DNA from: Nageia nagi
Lineage: Eukaryota; Pinophyta
Assembly: GCA_050084985.1 (NCBI GenBank)
Contig: JBITNC010000002.1
Location: 27,900,001-27,964,000, forward strand
Direction: 5' to 3'
DNA: 64,000 nucleotides
Of this stretch, positions 11,895 through 23,482 are shown in pieces. The notes below the pieces were generated by a model. It was not told the DNA's origin and did not search any database. It worked only from the letters and a program-made list of their open reading frames with translations. Every line of letters starts with the position of its first letter. Within the stretch, counting starts at the first letter, position 1. The translations under genes and the position numbers were made by a program.

Positions 11895-13451
11895 CTAACA
11901 ATTCCTTGACTTGTTTCTTAATTTCTTTAGTTTCCAAATAGAATTTCTATATAAGCTAATATTAGGAAGTGCAACATCAGGATGTAATTGAATCTCATGT
12001 TGTATATCTCTTTTAGGTGGAAGTTCTTTAGGTACTTGAAATAAATATTCAAATTCAGAAATTACTTCTTTTACTTCTTTTTTGTATTGTGGTTCACAAT
12101 CCTCAAGTGCCTTTATGATTTCTACTTCATCTTGAGATTTCACCATTGCAAGTATAAACATTTGTCCTGTATTGATTAGTTTCTTTGCTTGTCCTGCAGT
12201 AATCAAAGAAATATCCTTTTTCTTACTTTGATGAGCACTAACCATGTATTCAATTCCATATTTAATGAGTCTATATTTGTTTTCCTTTCTATAAAATAAA
12301 GCATCTCTTTCCCATAGATAAGGACTACCAAGCACAATCCCACAAATATCCAAAGGAACAACATCAAGTAAAACTTCATCAATGTAATCCCTATTAATCC
12401 CAAATTGCAACTTGCATTGTTGTGTTACCTTTAACTTTGAATTTTTATTAACCCATACCAATGGATATGGGTTTGGATGAGGTTGAGTAGTGAGTGCAAG
12501 TGATTTGACATACTTTTTTGCAATTAAGTTAGCTTGAGATCCAAAATCAAATAATGTATCAATCCTAGTCTTCTTAGCTTGCACCTTGATGTGAAAAAGT
12601 TCAATTTTCTTCTTTTCCTCATCTTCATTAGGTGTATTATGCAAAACCATACATGCCATTTTATCATCTACATCTGAACCATCTTCAATTTCCTTAGTAA
12701 TAGTATTTTTTTGTTTCTTTTGACCTTTAGGTTTAGGGCATAATTCAGGATGCAATTTCCAACATTTATCCTCTAAATGACCTTCTTTTTGACAATGGGT
12801 ACATACATCTTTAGACTTCTCTTTTTGTGTAGTAGACATAGTTTTCTTTTTCCCCTTTCCTTTATTCTTTTCAGAATCATTATTACTATCGTTATTGGGA
12901 GCATTTTTCTTTTTCCCATCCTTAATGAATTTTCTCCTTTCTTCTAAGTGAGTGGCTTGTACACAAACTTTATCCAAATCATTTGGATCAAACATCAATA
13001 GTGTATGCCTTAAATAATTATGCAAACCACCAATATACTTAAGAAGAGTATCTTGGGAATCAAGAGGAATACCTAGCATTGTAGCTCTTCTTCGAAATTT
13101 TGTAGTGTACTCTTGCACACTTTGCCCTTTGCCTTGATGGAAAGTTTGCCATTCCATGACTGCCTTTTGTCGAAAACCCAAAGGATAAAATTGATTTCTA
13201 AGCAATTGTACAAAATGGGTCCAAGAAGCAATACAAGCTTGAATTGATTCATTCTTACTTTGCAAACAACTTTCCCACCAAACAAGTGCATTACCACTCA
13301 TTTTAAGAGTTGCTAATTGGATTTTATCCTCATCTCTTACAATTATTTGAATTCTACAATATACTTCAATTTGTTTAATCCAATGGTCTAACTTCTCAGC
13401 ATTCACTTCTCTAATAAAAGTAGGCAAATCAAATTTAACTTCCAATTTCAA
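11895..13451 (-). pseudogene. E1 gag-protease, 518-codon open frame
   Basis: This is the longest open frame in the window. Residues about 1-180 are a gypsy capsid: FDLPTFIREVNAEKLDHWI, LATLKMSGNALVWWES, FRQKAVMEWQTFHQGKGQS and LKYIGGLHNYLRH. A lysine-rich linker follows, then a CCHC zinc knuckle CTHCQKEGHLEDKC at about 214-227. A retroviral-type protease follows at about 290-400. Its active site reads LFDFGSQANLI, so the usual Asp-Ser/Thr-Gly has Phe at the second position. The protease-RT linker is GIVLGSPYLW. The frame ends inside the GLYR-type junction, where a shift is needed to enter RT. The methionine at 13451 is internal; the true gag start lies upstream in a broken frame. Confidence 0.9.
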
Positions 13452-13774
13452 AGGAGAACTTTGAAAAATACTATGTGTAACATCATTGTAATTTTATTAC
13501 ATTCACTAGTTTCACCTTCATTTTTCTTGTGTTGTTGCTCTTGAAAATGTTGGGATTGTAGAGACATCTTCTAGAACATGGTGGAGAGATCAGCAATTTG
13601 CTTTTCCACATTAGACCCTCCTTCATTGGCCATGGCTCCAAGCTCTCTTTGCTTCTTTAGCCAAACTCTAGAACCAATTTCTGGATCCTCCTCCATAAAT
13701 TCTCCTTCTCCTTTCTTGCTTTGTGACCTGATATACATACAAGAACACTTTCCAAACACCAACAACAATCTCAA
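13452..13774 (-). pseudogene. E1 gag N-terminus (broken)
   Basis: Minus-strand frames between the primer binding site and the long gag frame encode an N-terminal stretch with MANEGGSNVEKQIADLSTMF, then a stop at 13571-13573 and a Gln/His-rich continuation LQSQHFQEQQHKKNEGE. A frameshift near 13460 separates it from the 518-codon frame. A short coiled-coil N-terminus of this kind is normal before the capsid in this family. Confidence 0.6.
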
Positions 13775-13803
13775 AAATATAGGTTATCCCAATGATTTCA
13801 ATT

Positions 13804-13815
13804 GCTCTGATACCA
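13804..13815 (-). other. E1 primer binding site
   Basis: Minus-strand TGGTATCAGAGC, four bases inside the 5' LTR. This is the common plant retrotransposon site complementary to the 3' end of initiator methionine tRNA. Confidence 0.9.
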
Positions 13816-13819
13816 AACT

Positions 13820-15021
13820 TGATCCATAAATAATAAGATTAAAATTTCAATTTAACCTTTTCTTAGAATCAATTCACACTTAAAACAATTAAGTGCTTGT
13901 AAAGGAAAATCAGGAAAGAAATTGTAAACATAGAGAAGAGAAAAGCATTCACCATAGAAGAGACAAGCATAATTTATCCTAGTTCACCCAGTGTGGGCTA
14001 CATCTAGCTCAAAAGCTCTCTACTATCAATGGATGGAATCACTTTAAAAGGCCTCCTTGGTCCTTCAAAACCTCCTCTCACATTCACAACACACTCACAG
14101 CTCTGAAAATCATAACAAGAACTAAAAACAACATTCCTGAAGTCCTCCTTTTTCTTCACATCCAATTTGCTCCCCTTTTATACAATTTTTGGAGCTAAAA
14201 CTAGAGAAAATTACAACTAGGAAATTTGAAACAAAACCTATTTTTAGATACCCATTAACCTCCTTGATCTTCCTGTCAAATTTGGGCTCAAATGGTTGTA
14301 AAAATCTCCCAAAAATGAGCTATGAAATGAAAAAACATACTCTCTAGACTATTTTAGGCTGATAGAATTACTCAGCCTAATAATAGGACCTTAGGTGAAT
14401 CAAAAATCACCAAAAAACTTTGAAAATGCCAAAAAATACATTAATAAACTTAAAATTGGGTGGGTGCACTCTAGTGGCGACATGTGGTGCTTGCTGGGTA
14501 GAAGTCAATTGATTATTGATTGGTAGCTTGGCTGGTGGTCAGACAGTGGCATGGTAGTTTGCGGTCTAGCTGGTGGCTTGCATGGGCAGTCTCATCTGGG
14601 TTGGTGGTCTAGCATGGGCAGTCTCATCGGGTAGCTTCAACGTGGGTGACTTGGTCAAAATGCAAGCCCCTCTACCTCGTCACCTCCACATGGCCCTGTA
14701 ACCCATCTCATCACCTCCATGCAACACTCAAACTCCATGCAAGCCTTGGACTCCATGCAAGCTCTAACCTACCTCTCCTCCTCTGATGTGGTCCTCCATA
14801 GTGGTGGGTCAACTGGACTCCTGCGTGGTCTGGCAGGTCTTGCCAATTTAAATATTATATATATATTTAAAATACATAAACTATATTAATACCATATCTT
14901 CCACATACAGACTCGAATTCATGATTTGAAAGAAGCATCGAAAAGCTGAAGACAAGATGATCACAATGACACACTGAAATGGAGATTACTGAATGTCAAA
15001 GGGATCCAAATTTTTGGATCA
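13820..15021 (-). repeat. E1 5' LTR (right copy)
   Basis: 1202 bases, TGATCCA to TGGATCA, homologous to 8728-9965. The right flank 15022-15026 is AATTT, matching 8723-8727. The TA microsatellite here is much shorter than in the left copy. Confidence 0.95.
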
Positions 15022-15320
15022 AATTTATCACATGAATTTCTATGCAATCATTAATGCAATAATTTAAACACATACATTCAATTACCAATATTAATTTTCT
15101 TTCGATCAAATAATAAAGCTCCAAGAAATATAGCAACACATGATATCATAAATCCATTACTAAGGGTACCACCAAGCACCAATGATCCACATTTGAGTGC
15201 ACCATGATGCACTATTATACATTGTACAAATAAGAACATCAATAGTAAGTTCTTATTCTATTACCATAAGGATATAATCAACAATATTAAGTATCTCTAT
15301 CTAAACAAAAGTTTTGATCA

Positions 15321-15841
15321 GGGTTTTATAATAAAAGGAACCCAATAGATTATGTATTCTCCCAACATACAAAGATCTACCGAACCTTAAGGAAAATAAA
15401 GAGAAAAGATAAAGATAAATGTAATAATTCATACAATGCTTTTAATATAAATAGATTTCACTATAATCAAGTAGAGAACAAGGGAAGTTCCATACATACT
15501 AAGCATTCCAATCGATATCATATACATTTTTATTACATTTGGGCTATAAAAGTATGCCCATCATTTCGTACAACCCATGCTATGAAGTAATTATATGACA
15601 CTAGATAATTTCATGATATAATCCTAAATGAGGTGTATGGTATATATTAATGATGAATATAAATGAAATGCTTTTCCATAATTCTTTGATTCATCTTTTA
15701 TATCTTCTTCATGTCTCTTCAAAAGGGATGTATCAATAAGTTATATAGTTGTAACTTCTCTTATCCTTCGTTAGTAAACTTAACTCGTTCTTCAAACCGA
15801 TATGGTTCAATCAGCAAATTGATACAATTTGGTCATCAAAC

Positions 15842-15879
<38 letters not shown>

Positions 15880-15932
15880 CTTTTTAGTTAATCACTTATT
15901 AATATCCTATTCAATCAATTTTCATGCCAACA
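15321..15932 (-). repeat. LTR-like repeat, left copy
   Basis: It shares with 16501-17092 the blocks AATAAAAGGAACC, CCAATCGATATCATATAC, AAAAGTATGCCCATCATTT and TTAATATCCTATT, in the same order. It carries an extra TA microsatellite at about 15847-15878. Confidence 0.75.
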
Positions 15933-16500
15933 TCCTCCCCAACTTAAAACTAAGGATTTCCCTCAAGAATTTCTTTTCTAAACCAAAATATTTTTGACAT
16001 CTCCTCCCCAACTTAAGATGTAGACTCATCCTTGAGGTTCATTTTGAATAAATTGATATTATATCAATAAGGGTATCATTATGAATCTCAATAAATTTTA
16101 GCAAAAGAGGAGTGATTTTTTTTTCTTAGCTCTCTTTAAGGTCAACAAAATCTCCTTTCCTCACTCAATGAAGTAATGTTGTACCATATAAGAATAGAAT
16201 TTATAGGCCTTGGTATAGGTTTCATCATCATAATTCACATATGTAGTCCCTACTGCTCCTAATCTACACAAACCAATTAGTATCTCCTTCCATAACACGA
16301 TCCAATTGGTCATAGTCTATTTCTAGTGTGTACACTTTTCCAAAAATCAAAAGTGCTCCACCAATTATTTCAATACCTCTTATAAATATTACCTGTTCAA
16401 TTATTGCCTTCATTTCTTTTACCATGTTTGGGATATTTTACTTTAGTTTTCAATCTGTGGGAGTCTAATGTAGTGAAGTTGGTTAGGATATTATTTACTA

Positions 16501-17092
16501 GGGTTTTAGAATAAAAGGAACCTAATCGATTAAGTATGCTCCCAACATACAAAAATCTACCAAATCCTAAGGAAAATAAAGAGAAAATATAAATATAAAT
16601 GTAATAATTTATATAATGCTTTAAATATAAAGGTATTTCAGTATAATCAAGTAGAGAACAAGAAGCTATCCATAGAAAATAAGTATTCCAATCGATATCA
16701 TATACATTTTTATTACATTGTGATATAAAAGTATGCCCATCATTTATTACAAACAATGCCACAAAGTCATTAGATGACACTAGATAATATCTTAATATAA
16801 TCCTCAATGCAGTGTATGGGATACATTGATGATAAGTCTAAATGGCATGACTTTCCATGATTATTTGAGTCTCCTTTTATATATTCTTCATGTCTCTTCG
16901 AAAGGTGGTGTGTTGATTAGTTATCTAGGTGTCGCTTTGCTTATCCTTCATTAGTTAACTTAACTCATTCTTCAAACTAATACAGTTCAATCACCAAACC
17001 AAATACAATTCGATCACCAAAACCAATAGATATAGATTTATTTTTATTTGATTACTTGTTAATATCCTATTAAATTGATTTCCATGCTAGCA
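16501..17092 (-). repeat. LTR-like repeat, right copy
   Basis: This is the second copy of the 600-base repeat, ending CATGCTAGCA. The minus-strand 5' end may extend left to about 16480 (GGTTAGGAT). Confidence 0.75.
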
Positions 17093-18470
17093 AAAAGTAA
17101 CTCCAATTTACTATAATTAGTTTCCCTACCATAATATGCCACATTTGCATCATAAATATTCCTAGCTTAAAATGCTTCATCTAGAGTACTTTAGTAAACA
17201 AACATAACTACGTAGGAATACTATAATTATACTCAAGCATAAAAAGGTATCATTAGATGTAATTAATAACAATTTATCATACATCAACATTCATACAAGA
17301 ACCTTAAGATCAATCTAATATATATATATGCTTCATGCATCTTATTTTTTTATCATAAGCTTAGTTCCCATCTAGAATCAACCCATACACCTTTTTATTT
17401 TAATAAATAATAATATTGACCAACATTATATAATTATATTTACATATACATTATATTAACTCCTATGGTATTTACAATCGTGAGGAACACCAAACGGGTG
17501 GATACGCAACACTTTCATCAAATCAAACTACCCAAAGGATCATTAAGATAAAATATATGAATCATTTCAATGATACTGCTCATCTAAACCATCAATGATT
17601 ATATCCCATATACAATCAACAAAATTTGGTTCATCTAAACATTGAATATAGCTTTTGATATCAAGGATGGCATAACACAATAACATGAATCCATTAAATA
17701 GTTATTCCAACATAATCCCACATTCTAAGGTAATTAGTTTGCTACCTTTCTTAAGGTATAAGTTTTTATAACTTAACCTTAAGAATCTACCATTATTCTT
17801 TCATGGATATAAACATGTACAAGAGTTTAAGAAAGCTAACAAACCTTAGAGTAAAATGACACAAAATAAATAAACTTCCAAATAAATACTAAAATTCAAG
17901 AAATCTTTTCCATAACCCAATACTAAATATCTATAACTTAGATTGGGTTCTTACCTTAACCACCATATTATCATAATAGAGCTAATCATCTAACTCATTG
18001 AAAATCTAATAACATAGGTTTAAAAAAAGGTAATTAATTCACACTTTGCATCAATGGTAGATATTTTCTATCATAAGATCCAAAATAGATAGCTAAAGTG
18101 ACATACATCCATTAACATAGAGCAACATACCCACATAGGGAATTAATATCTTTAACATAATGACACTAAACATCTTTTCTAAGCATGAATGCCATTTAAG
18201 AAGCTACTTAGATATTATGCTTTAAACCTTCTAAGGTAACAAATTATTGCATATTAACCTTAAGGTTTAAGTTAGCAAATTTCACTTCTAATTATTCTCA
18301 CATCCTACCAAGGATACCTTCAAGTCAATAGTATTTTTCTAAAAATACTATATTAAACTTGCTTTAATATAGGTATGACTTAGATTAATTACTTTATTAT
18401 TCTCCATTAAATAAACATTTCTAAATGTTTATATTTATAAAATCTTAATCTTAGTAACTCTTAAAAGAGT
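17093..18470. other. AT-rich non-coding DNA
   Basis: No gene, LTR or family similarity was recognised. Several copies of an AACCTTAAGG-like word occur (near 17720-17790 and 18225-18275) but do not form a regular array. Confidence 0.5.
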
Positions 18471-18558
18471 ACATATGTGTGTGTGTGTGTGCGCGCGCAC
18501 GTGCACATGTGCATGTGTATGTGTATGCATGCCTACACACATGCACATGTGTGTGTGT
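18471..18558. repeat. Alternating purine-pyrimidine tract
   Basis: From 18471 to 18532 every step alternates purine and pyrimidine, passing from TG repeats through GCGCGCGCAC and GTGCACATGTGCATG. After a one-base break the alternation continues to about 18558. The sequence is also rich in short palindromes such as GTGCAC and TGCATGCA. Confidence 0.8.
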
Positions 18559-18810
18559 TTAAACCTACTTTTTAAACTTTTTAAAGGAACATAAATATTT
18601 AACTTTTTTTCATTTTTATAATTATCATCCTGGAGAACTTACCTATGTGTAGTGCGATAATGTATCCAATGATCATTGCAACCCAAGATGCTTTATTTTC
18701 ATCACATATATTATCACTACCAACCCTAGAAAGTTTCCCCACCTTATGGTCCATCACAATCATACAAGAGGGTTATGGGAACTAGTCCATGAAATAAAAG
18801 AAACCAAAAA

Positions 18811-19600
18811 ATTCATTTGATTTGTTGAAGAAAAAAATCAATAATGCACCCATTTTGACACTCCCCAATTTATAATAACTATTTGAAATTGAGATTGATG
18901 GTAGTGAGTATGTCATGGGAGAAATTTTAATGCAAGGAAGAAGACCTATTTTCTATCATTCTAATAAGTTTAGTAGGGAAATTTTGAACTATCCTACATA
19001 TGGTAAGGAATTGTATACATTGGTTTAGGTAGTGAAGAAATAAAATTATTACTTAATGGGTAAGGAGATAATGATTCATATTGATCATTAGCCATTATAG
19101 TATTTGCAAACTCAATCTAAGTTACAACAAGAAAGGCACTTCATATGGATGGGATTTCTACAATAGTTCCATATCATCATAAAATATAAGAAATAAGCAC
19201 CAATAAAATTACTAACATAATTTCCAAACTTCTAATTATAATACCAATGGAATTGATGCCTTTTGAGTTTGAAGTTATAGCGCTTGCACTATTCCAATAA
19301 TAGAAAATAAATTCTTTGACTCTTATGAAATTTTATCCATTAAATTTTGAACCATTTCATGAGGCATATATGCATGATTTAGAAATTGAAGAGGTGTATT
19401 AGAAGATGAAGCAATCATCTAGACTAAATTATGAAGGTATGGATGAATTTCATATTAAGTATGGACTTCTCTGTAAGTATAATACTTTGTGTGTTCTTGA
19501 AGGGGAGATAATTTAGTAGATCAAAGAGGATCATACATCAAAAATTATTAGAAATTTTTGGATTGTTAAGATAATTAAAAATTTACAAAGGTATATATAT
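18811..19600 (+). pseudogene. E2 RNase H and integrase N-terminus (broken)
   Basis: The plus-strand frame resumes the E2 polyprotein: SFDLLKKKINNAPILTLPN, then FEIEIDGSEYVMGEILMQGR, FSREILNYPTYGKELYTL and LQTQSKLQQERHFIWMGF. These are the RNase H core in order. Gln and Trp positions are often stops. The last 300 bases run toward the integrase zinc finger and are poorly preserved. Confidence 0.75.
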
Positions 19601-20613
19601 TATCCAAAGATGAAAGATCAAGTTCTCAAGTATATAAGAGGGTGTATGACATGTTGCACTAGAAAACCTAACAATAAGAAATTGGGTTTGTATCAACCAC
19701 TTCTACTTCCTAATCATCCTTGGGAGAGTATTTCAATGGATTTTGTAAGAGGATTACCTATGTACATGAACAAAGTACATGACTATTTATTCATAATTAT
19801 TGATAGATTTACTAATATGTATCTTCTAATTCCATGTAGGAAGAATATAACAGGTCAAGAAGTTGCAAAAATTTTCTTTTCTTATGTGTGGGTTCATTTT
19901 GTTTTACTTAATTCTATTATTTTAGATATAGATTATATATTTTTGGGTAAATTTTAGATTTGTTTATGTGATAATATGGACATTAGACTAAAAAGGAGTA
20001 TTACTTTTCATTGCCAAATAGATGGAAAAATTGAAGTAGTAAATCGAATAAAAGTTCGATTGTTAAGGGTTTATTATAGAAAGAATTCAATGTATTGGGA
20101 TAAGCATATTATCTTTATTCATAATTCTTACAATAGGGTAATCCATACCTCTATAAATAAAACTCCATTTGAAACCTATTATGGGAATTTACCTCCATCT
20201 CCTTTTGATTGTATTTTTAGGTAGCAAAAGGATAATGATATTTCATTTATGAAAGAAGAGAAGCAAGTTGAAAATTCATTGATAAGATAAGGCAAATTCA
20301 TTTCAAAGTACAAGAGAAACTCTAATAAATCTAATCTAAGTACAAATTGAAGCATGATAAGCATAAGTTTGACCATAAGTTCCAAGTAGGGGATCAAGTT
20401 TGGTTGCATCTTAGTAAGGATAGATTGAAAGGGCCAACCAAGAAGCTTGAACTAATATTGTATGGACCATTTTGTATTATGGAACAAGTAAGTGATAATT
20501 CCTTTATATTGTATATACATACTTACATGAATATATATTCAATTGTGAATGTAGAGAACTTGAAGCTATTTGAGTCATCCATCTTGACTAAAAAAAAGCA
20601 AGGAACAAGTTAG
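19601..20613 (+). pseudogene. E2 integrase (broken into three open pieces)
   Basis: The first piece gives YPKMKDQVLKYIRGCMTC, the end of the HHCC finger, and HPWESISMDFVRGLP, the first catalytic Asp block. It also holds the DRFTNMYLLIPC segment and a degraded second Asp block ending at a stop near 19957. The second piece (19976-20224) contains the FHCQIDGKIEVVNR block with the catalytic Glu and SINKTPFETYYGNLP. The third (20347-20613) is the C-terminal tail: FQVGDQVWLHLSKDRLKG, LYGPFCIMEQV and VNVENLKLFE. Unlike E1, the full domain order is present. Confidence 0.85.
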
Positions 20614-20844
20614 GTTTTGCTATCAGTTGATGACTTATCTTCAAAAATAATGAATAAGCTTGAGAAGGATTCAATTTTTCAAAATAAGGTTCATACTACT
20701 AGAAGGGATGAGAAAGAAATATGGCTGGTGGGTTGAAGGATCAAATGCCTACTAAAGCTAAGGTGTATGATGAAGATAAGATGGCAAAAATATCTCCTCA
20801 TCTTATCCATACTTAAGAATTTGTAAGACTAAATGCATTTACCA

Positions 20845-20855
20845 TGGGAGAGGCA
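20845..20855 (+). other. E2 polypurine tract
   Basis: TGGGAGAGGCA directly precedes the TGATCC start of the right LTR. Confidence 0.7.
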
Positions 20856-21552
20856 TGATCCAAAATGAATCAATTTAAAATTTCAATCATATATGAGCAA
20901 GAATTTTATGCACTAAATATCTCTATGCTTAGAATTACATATACTCCATCAATTTGGTATGTTGGATCCACATAGAGAATATTGTTGATGCCATACAAGC
21001 TTGAACATATGGTTATAACACCATTTCATTGAATAACTAAAGTAAGAAAATTAAACAGTGAAGGTCATTTAGGTTGTCATATCTATTTTGGAATTCATTT
21101 CATTATTTCAAGTTGTTCATAATTACTTCATGGTTGTTTATCTCCTATTGACATCCAATGTAGGGGGTGGTTGATGATTTTTAGTATGGTTACTACTATT
21201 AGCATTATTTCATACTATTAATAACATATTTGGTGACTCCATTGAAGTTATTCTGAAGGTTAGAATATTTCATAAGTAGGATGGAGAACTATAGGCTATT
21301 GTATGATTATAATCTCTCCATATTAGTACCTCATTGTAATGTCCAATGGCCAATAAAAATTTAGAGCATCATTAAACTGAATGTACTCTCACACTAAGAG
21401 GAAGTAGTATAAAATATTTTTGTCTCATTAATTTATGTGTGTGTATTTTAAATAGTCTATTTTCCTTCAATTTTACATTATTATGTAGTATTACATATGC
21501 AAGATTGAATATGGCAATAAGTAAGCCATAGGCTTCTGATGATTACAAATCA
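20856..21552 (+). repeat. E2 3' LTR
   Basis: It begins TGATCC after the polypurine tract and matches 4982-5494 up to 21374. The right end is placed at ...AAATCA (21551-21552) because E3 RNase H coding sequence resumes just beyond. That end is inferred from the host gene rather than from LTR homology. Confidence 0.7.
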
Positions 21553-21557
21553 ATAGG

Positions 21558-22978
21558 ATAAATAATTCAAAAATAAAGATTCTTTATTGGTGTGTAACTA
21601 CTCTCATAATCCAACAAGGTTTTCCTAAGATAGTAGATTTTCCTTTCTTTTTTTGCATCATCTTTTTGGCACAAAATTTCCCCTAAGGCATGCATTTTGG
21701 TTAAGAGGTATAAATATGTAAGTTTGGAAATGTCCATAGAAACTAAATTGGAGGATTGAGAATGTAATATTTGATATCATAAAATTCTTCTTGACACTTT
21801 TCATCCCATACAAGATAGAAATATTTTTTGATAAATGAGTAAAAGGAGCACATCTATCACCCAATTGAGAAATGAATCTTTTAATAGAATTGATCTTACC
21901 TTACAAAATCCTTAGTTGCTTAAGGTTCTTTGGTAGTTGAATATTGGTGATGGATTTAACCTTCGTAGGATCTACATAAATTCCTCTATTGGACACTATG
22001 AAGCCCAAAAACTTTTTATAAGTAACCTCAAATGCATAATTTTTTTGTTTGAGCTTTAGATTATACTTTTTGAAGAAATTAAAAACTTATTCTAGTTGCT
22101 CTAAATGATATGTTTCTTGCCTATACTTAAACAAGACATCATCAACATAAACTTCAATAATTTTTTTAATAAAATCATATAACATGGTTACCATAGCATG
22201 CTGATATATGGATCTTATATTTTTAAGACAAATGGAATTACTTTCCAACAAAAATTACCCAATGGAGTAGTTGAGGTTGTTTTATGTTGATTTGTTGGAT
22301 TGATTAAAATATTATTATAACTAGAGAAACCATCCATTAATGATAAGGTTTCATGACTAGATATGCTATCTATAATCATATCAATGTTTTAAAATATGAA
22401 ATCATCTTTTGAGCATGCATTATTGATATCTTTGAAATTAATACAAATTCTAACTTGCCCATTAGGCTTTGCATTAGGAACAACATTGAATATCCAATAA
22501 GAATAGTCAATAGACCTAATGAACCCTAGATTTAAGTATTTTTCTAACTCTTTCTTGAAAAACAATGTCTTAGAAGGATGCATTTTTTATTTTTAGTTTG
22601 ATATATTTTGCACCTTTTTTAAGTGGCAAGCTTTACATGAAAAAGGCATGATATAAACAAAGCATATCATTGTAAAACCAAGAAAAAATATTACTACATT
22701 TAAGAAACATTTTATTATATCTTTCATTTTTCTTCTCATTAAAGATTGCTCCAATTTTGATCATTCTATGTTGTTATGCAGTCTCAACATTAACATCCAC
22801 TAGTTCTTCATCAATAAATGAAAATTCACCTTATTTTTACACCAAGGAAGGAAGGTATTCCAATCCTATAATACCTAAAATATCCTCTTCATCTTCATAT
22901 GGTTGTGTATGAAATACCTTGCTAAAAGACTTTTTTTTATCTAAAGTATCCATGTTGGCTGAAAATGTAACTTAGTTT
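21558..22978 (-). pseudogene. E3 reverse transcriptase and RNase H N-terminus (broken)
   Basis: The minus strand reads NAKPNGQVRICINFKDINNAC (first RT motifs) in an open piece at 22389-22583. It then shows IIEVYVDDVLFKYR with the catalytic YVDD at 22138-22149, LKQKNYAFEV, FLGFIVSNRGI and KRFISQLGDRCAPFTHL (the RT thumb). RNase H follows as DISKLTYLYLLTKMHALGEIL to about 21560. A upstream spacer near 22700-22970 (DEEDILGIIGLEYLP) links it to protease. The wording is that of Tat/Athila-type gypsy pol. Stops and shifts occur throughout. The left edge is the E2 insertion point. Confidence 0.85.
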
Positions 22979-23371
22979 TCTTTTAGTGTTAGATTTAGGC
23001 AATTTAGTATGTACTCCCATATATTTTAAGAGTATATCATAAATGGTAAATAAATCAAAATATAAGGGAACATTATGATCTATCCACAAATATTTTCATC
23101 AAACTCAATCATATTAACTTATGAAACAAAATTTATGCTTATGAAATAAGTCCATGATTATTAAATAAGTGAACAAATACATATATCAGCTTCACAAGCC
23201 AAGACGAGAAAAAAAAGTAGTTAAGAAAATATACAAAATTTTACTCACCCTATTTTTAGAATCCTAATTCAATAAAAATAAACATTTTGTTCTAACAATA
23301 AATCACATGTAACACCTAATACTTAGCATAATAACTTAGAAATTAGATTTAAGGAGCTTATTATTCCAACA

Positions 23372-23382
23372 TACTCCCCCTT
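23372..23382 (-). other. Polypurine tract and start of E4 3' LTR-like sequence
   Basis: Minus-strand AAGGGGGAGTA abuts TGTTGGAAT; the LTR-like sequence runs leftward from 23371 for perhaps 350 bases. A second similar purine block lies at about 24080. Confidence 0.55.
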
Positions 23383-23482
23383 GATGCTAAGGAACTCTTC
23401 CATGAGTTCATAAGCATCAAAAAATTAGAAGAAAATAATTCTCTTATGTTTCATACAATCCTTTAACAAAAAATAAAACATT

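Larger units (their letters stand above)
8728..15021 (-). mobile_element. E1: Ty3/gypsy LTR retrotransposon with integrase deletion
   Basis: The element is bounded by two LTRs beginning TGATCCA and ending TGGATCA, with the five-base target duplication AATTT at 8723-8727 and 15022-15026. On the minus strand it has a primer binding site (13804-13815), gag-protease, RT, RNase H and a purine-rich tract (9966-9974) in the expected order. The integrase core is missing by an in-frame internal deletion. Stops in RT and a frameshift between gag and RT make it non-functional. It lies within the insertion that splits E2, a member of what looks like the same family, so it is younger than E2. Confidence 0.95.
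15321..17092 (-). mobile_element. Short LTR-pair element, no coding capacity
   Basis: Two direct repeats of about 600 bases (15321-15932 and 16501-17092) flank about 570 bases of AT-rich DNA. The left copy ends GCCAACA and is followed by TCCTCCCC (15933-15940), which on the minus strand is a GGGGAGGA tract directly before TGTTGGCATG. That is the arrangement of a polypurine tract and the 3' LTR of a minus-strand element. No gag or pol similarity is seen between the repeats. A clear primer binding site and target duplication were not found. A TRIM-like or internally deleted element fits best. An open frame at 16397-16807 lies in the right LTR and has no sign of being a gene. Confidence 0.65.
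7966..18797. mobile_element. Unidentified insertion splitting the E2 pol gene
   Basis: The E2 polyprotein is continuous if this interval is removed. The bases 7953-7965 (AAGAAGCCAAAAA) and 18798-18810 (AAGAAACCAAAAA) match at 12 of 13 positions and could be a target-site duplication, though low-complexity A-rich sequence weakens this. Inside lie E1 (8728-15021) and a short LTR-pair element (15321-17092). What remains, 7966-8727 and 15027-18797 in part, is AT-rich without recognisable coding sequence or terminal repeats. I cannot name the carrier element. A duplication near 9 bp would suit a Mutator-like element, but no terminal inverted repeat was seen. Confidence 0.5.
4982..21552 (+). mobile_element. 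E2: Ty3/gypsy LTR retrotransposon, split by later insertions
   Basis: Two diverged direct repeats starting TGATCY flank gag-protease, RT, RNase H and integrase remnants in plus orientation. The family resembles E1: the same TGATCC start, a similar protease and a similar integrase tail. The pol frame stops near 7965 in the RT-RNase H connection and resumes at about 18811, so 7966-18797 is a later insertion. The element sits inside the RNase H of E3. The bases before the left LTR are ATAAT (4977-4981) and those after the right end are ATAGG (21553-21557), a poor target-site match. Confidence 0.8.

Noticed and set aside
13804-13815. tRNA-like 12-mers at primer sites as tRNA gene remnants
   Set aside because: They match only the tRNA 3' end complement and sit at LTR edges, which is the definition of a primer binding site.
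16397-16807. 136-codon minus-strand ORF
   Set aside because: Lies across the junction of an LTR-like repeat whose other copy does not keep the frame; no domain recognised.
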